The notes under the pieces: model-generated
What the model saw: the letters and a program-made list of their open reading frames with translations, nothing else
What the model was told of the DNA's origin: nothing
Databases searched by the model: none
DNA from: an uncultured Oscillospiraceae bacterium
GTDB taxonomy: Bacteria > Bacillota > Clostridia > Oscillospirales > Ruminococcaceae
Direction: 5' to 3'
Length of the DNA: 23,783 bases
NCBI GenBank assembly: GCA_910587135.1
Contig: CAJULF010000041.1
Location: 1-23,783 of the forward strand
Made by a program: the position numbers and the translations under genes
In this document: one piece after another, positions 21,479-23,783 of the stretch
How positions within the stretch are numbered: position 1 is the stretch's first letter
Layout: each line of letters starts with the position of its first letter

Positions 21479-22036
21479 TTACTTCATTCTTTTCTGAATT
21501 TTGGGCTTTAGCAGCTTTTCATAAACGGGGAAAAACAACCCCAGGAAGATATCGTAGACTATAAAAGCCGCCGCGCCCATAAAAAGCAAAATAAGCGAGC
21601 CGTATTTACCGAAATCGCCCATTTCCTCAAGAAGCTCCCTCATGCCGAAAACAAATATCAGCAGCAGATAGCACCCCGCCGCCGAGCAGGCGTAAAGCGC
21701 CAGCTTAGCTATCCAGCGCAGCCACCCGAACCTTATCTTCATAAAATACTGCCTTACGATAGGGTAATATCCCAGCAGGAAAATATACATCATCGACGCC
21801 TCATAATTCGGCGTGAAAAACAAGCACAGCACCCCTACCGCAAGGTAGCTCACCATGCCGTACTTTACCCCAAGGCGTTCTCTCACTATCCAGATAAGCA
21901 CGCCCGCGGCACCGGGGCTGATATACTCAAAGCCCGGTATCATGCTGAGAAAAAACATCATTGCAAGCGCCAGCCCGCACATTATGCCGCACAGCGAAAC
22001 GATATAGCTGATATGCGGCTTCTGCTTTTCCGACAT
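21479..22036 (-). CDS. Polytopic membrane protein, unknown function
   Basis: This 185-aa protein has about five to six hydrophobic segments, beginning with SYIVSLCGIMCGLALAMMFF and ending before a basic tail (KLLKPKIQKRMK), so it sits in the cytoplasmic membrane. The pattern resembles small transporter subunits such as ECF S-components, but I see no diagnostic motif and do not assign a substrate. Its ATG overlaps the TAA of prephenate dehydrogenase by one base (TAATG), so its translation is coupled to tyrA. It could relate to aromatic amino acid uptake, which is only an inference from position. Confidence 0.7.
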   Translation of the reverse strand: MSEKQKPHISYIVSLCGIMCGLALAMMFFLSMIPGFEYISPGAAGVLIWIVRERLGVKYGMVSYLAVGVLCLFFTPNYEASMMYIFLLGYYPIVRQYFMKIRFGWLRWIAKLALYACSAAGCYLLLIFVFGMRELLEEMGDFGKYGSLILLFMGAAAFIVYDIFLGLFFPVYEKLLKPKIQKRMK

Positions 22037-22890
22037 TATTTCTTCCCCTGCCCGTAAAATTCCATGCTTTTTTCCTTGCGCTCGCGCCCGACCTTAAGCA
22101 GCTCCCTTAGCCTGTCTATATTGTCGTCGTTCATTGCGTCGCGGTATTCTGTCAGCTTTTCGATAACGGTGTTTATCTCAAACAGCAGAGCCTCTTTATT
22201 GCACATAAACAGCCCCGACCACATCACCTCGTTCAGATAAGCAACTCTTGTAAGGTCAAGGAAGCTGCCAGCCGAAAAGCCGTCCGCGCGGAACAGCGAG
22301 GGGCTTTTAACATACGCGTTTGAAACTATATGCGCAAGCTGCGAGGTATATGCGATATTGCTGTCATGCTGCTCGGGGGTAGCCGTTACCACCTGCCCGA
22401 AGCCCATGCTGCCCGCCAGCGTCGAAACAAGGTCTATCGCTATCTGCGGCGTGTTTTCGCTCGGCGTGATTATAAAGCTCGCCTTGCGGAAAAGCTCCGC
22501 CGAAGCGTAATCGAAGCCCGAATGCTCCGTGCCCGCCATGGGGTGGGTGCCTATGAAAATTACGCCCCTCTCGTCAAGCACGGGCGTGCAGTTTCTAACC
22601 ACATACCCCTTTACGCCGCATATATCCATTACAATAGAGCCTTTGCGGAATTTGTCCGCGTGCTCCTTTACGAAATCCACTATCGCCACGGGATAAAGCG
22701 CGACGATAGTAAGTCCCGCCTCGCCCAGTCTGTCAACGGTTATCTCCTCGTCTATCGCTCCCATGTCAAGAGCCTTTGCTACGGTTTCCTTATCCGTATC
22801 TATCCCCATAATATGGTGAAATGTGTTCGCCTTGAGCGCCTTGCATATCGAACCGCCTATCAGCCCAAGACCTACGACCGCTATATTCAT
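22036..22890 (-). CDS. tyrA: Prephenate dehydrogenase
   Basis: This 284-aa enzyme oxidises prephenate to 4-hydroxyphenylpyruvate with NAD(P)+ on the tyrosine pathway. The Rossmann motif GLGLIGGS (7-14) opens the protein. DICGVKG and THPMAGTEHSGF (around 115-126) are the substrate-site signatures, and the C-terminal half is the helical dimer domain (AHIVSNAYVKSP, then GSFLDLTRVA). The chorismate mutase and ACT regulatory domains found in some relatives are absent, so feedback control by tyrosine would need another site. AAGAGGATAG precedes the ATG. No other aromatic pathway gene is in the window. Confidence 0.95.
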   Translation of the reverse strand: MNIAVVGLGLIGGSICKALKANTFHHIMGIDTDKETVAKALDMGAIDEEITVDRLGEAGLTIVALYPVAIVDFVKEHADKFRKGSIVMDICGVKGYVVRNCTPVLDERGVIFIGTHPMAGTEHSGFDYASAELFRKASFIITPSENTPQIAIDLVSTLAGSMGFGQVVTATPEQHDSNIAYTSQLAHIVSNAYVKSPSLFRADGFSAGSFLDLTRVAYLNEVMWSGLFMCNKEALLFEINTVIEKLTEYRDAMNDDNIDRLRELLKVGRERKEKSMEFYGQGKK

Positions 22891-22986
22891 TATCTATCCT
22901 CTTATTCCCGACTTTAAAAGCCGAAATTTATTTTTTCCAACCGCAAAGGTCCGCTTAACATTCCGCGTTGATATTACCAGGATATA

Positions 22987-23517
22987 TTAAACACCACACA
23001 TTATTAAAGCCCACGCAACGGTTGTCGGAAACATTAAGACGCCAAAAAAACTGAGCACATAAACGCAGTACGCCTCTCCCACACGCTTTTTAAGACCCAG
23101 CCGACAAACAATAAGCGGCGGCAGCAGAGCAAGCAGAACATACGGCAGAAAGCCGATTATCGCATTCGGATAAAAATCTATATTAAGATCGTTGTCATAC
23201 CCGACAGCGGGCAGCAGCCAAAGCATGAGTTCCCATAAAGCGGCGACCGCTATCGGCAGCAGCATATAAAGAAACGGATTTTGGCGTTCGGCGGGCTCAA
23301 AAAACTTTTTCAGCAGCGTTGTATACAACAGAATATTTATCGCTATCTGCAGTGCGCATACCCAAAAAAGCGTAACGAACTGCATTATTGCATGACTTCC
23401 GATGCTCCCAAAGAAAACGACCAGGATATACCAGAGCGGGATCATAATATACGATAATAACGTATTTCCGAGCACTGCCGCCAAATCAACAGATAAATGT
23501 TTTAAAGCTGTTTTCAT
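22987..23517 (-). CDS. Hypothetical membrane protein
   Basis: This 176-aa protein has about five hydrophobic segments and little else. A long loop before the fourth segment contains the acidic, aromatic stretch GYDNDLNIDFYPN. The ATG at 23517 is preceded by GAGGTG. A longer frame from 23550 would put that site inside the gene and adds only a basic tail, so 23517 is preferred. No family is recognised. It has its own promoter (23593-23621) with a leader of about 70 nt, and is not clearly linked to tyrA, which begins about 100 bases downstream of its stop. Confidence 0.65.
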   Translation of the reverse strand: MKTALKHLSVDLAAVLGNTLLSYIMIPLWYILVVFFGSIGSHAIMQFVTLFWVCALQIAINILLYTTLLKKFFEPAERQNPFLYMLLPIAVAALWELMLWLLPAVGYDNDLNIDFYPNAIIGFLPYVLLALLPPLIVCRLGLKKRVGEAYCVYVLSFFGVLMFPTTVAWALIMCGV

Positions 23518-23592
23518 AGTGCACCTCGTCATAAATACCGTCGGTCGCATTGTATGCTTTTCTGCAAAACGCGCACATTAAACGCTTGTTTT

Positions 23593-23621
23593 ATTATACC
23601 ACACTTTTCCTTTTTTTTCAA
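23593..23621 (-). promoter_or_regulatory. Sigma-A promoter of the membrane protein gene
   Basis: On the minus strand, TTGAAA (23621-23616) and a perfect TATAAT (23598-23593) are spaced 17 bp. The bases AAAAGTGTGGTATAATAA around the -10 are the same as in the solute-binding gene promoter at 1610. Confidence 0.8.
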
Positions 23622-23659
23622 TAGATATTTTTATTTTTTTGATATATTTTAAAAAGTTT

Positions 23660-23735
23660 TATAATAAATGCAAGAGGTACGGAGCGCAGTGGTGGAGCGC
23701 GTTCACAAGGATTTTCTTGCACGTTTATTTTTTTT
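23660..23735 (+). ncRNA. Candidate small RNA or terminator hairpin
   Basis: TGCAAGA (23669-23675) pairs with TCTTGCA (23715-23721), with A/T-rich extensions, around a 39-base loop holding GCGC...GCGC. A T8 run (23728-23735) follows. A TATAAT at 23660-23665 with TTGATA 15 bp upstream could start a transcript of about 65 nt. Alternatively it terminates a gene outside the window. Bases 23736-23783 hold nothing I can identify. Confidence 0.35.
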
Positions 23736-23783
23736 GTTCTGCGGCTGCAGTAACAGGCACATTCTCGGCGTATGTCCATATAT

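Overview
The window looks like chromosomal DNA of a spore-forming, gut-type Clostridia (Ruminococcaceae/Oscillospiraceae-like Firmicute). The evidence is a spoVT gene with the Bacillota-type N-terminus, strong AGGAGG-type ribosome binding sites, sigma-A promoters of the TTGACA-17-TATAAT kind, a T-box leader, and protein families typical of that group. No phage, plasmid, rRNA, tRNA or CRISPR signature was seen. The gene content is mostly ordinary, but the intergenic DNA is crowded with at least three families of structured repeats.

Layout. 1-1640: an orphan sugar-type solute-binding lipoprotein (minus strand) with a clear promoter and a cre-like site. 1640-2158: two copies of a branched inverted-repeat element (family A) plus fragments of family B. 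2159-3640: a minus-strand operon of a small Xre/Cro-type regulator, a four-helix membrane protein, and a second copy of that membrane protein broken by a one-base frameshift. Its leader contains another A-type structure. 3654-4270: spoVT with its terminator. 4384-5544: a TauE/SafE-type permease interrupted by one in-frame TAG, followed by an unknown protein. 5786-7797: a tightly packed operon of YfcE-like phosphoesterase, biotin-protein ligase, CYTH protein and DUF3781-like protein. 7896-8072: a complete family B element. 8218-9424: a plus-strand operon of three small proteins of unknown function. 9460-10140: three tandem 215-216 bp copies of family A. 10174-15328: promoter, T-box leader, cysE, cysS and three cyclophilin-type lipoproteins, probably one operon. 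15341-15451: hairpins between convergent genes. 15492-17733: response regulator and histidine kinase. 17780-17954: a 175 bp palindromic element (family C). 18145-21067: pepF followed by an overlapping kinase-like ATPase gene. 21156-21318: a second full family B element. 21479-22890: prephenate dehydrogenase and a membrane protein. 22987-23517: another membrane protein with its own promoter. 23660-23735: a hairpin with a T8 tract, either a terminator or a small RNA.

How the genes work together. The T-box, serine acetyltransferase and cysteinyl-tRNA synthetase form a self-consistent cysteine supply and charging unit that would open when tRNA-Cys is uncharged. The three exported cyclophilins downstream may be co-expressed with it. 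The two-component pair and the pepF-linked ATPase protein are sensory modules with no visible target.

The most unusual material is (1) the family A element, whose paired arms change sequence but keep pairing and which forms a tandem triplet with promoter-like boxes in each unit; (2) the TAG-split permease; (3) the frameshifted membrane paralogue; (4) the three-gene operon of unknown function; and (5) the likely non-catalytic cyclophilin. All assignments come from reading the sequence; no database search was possible.
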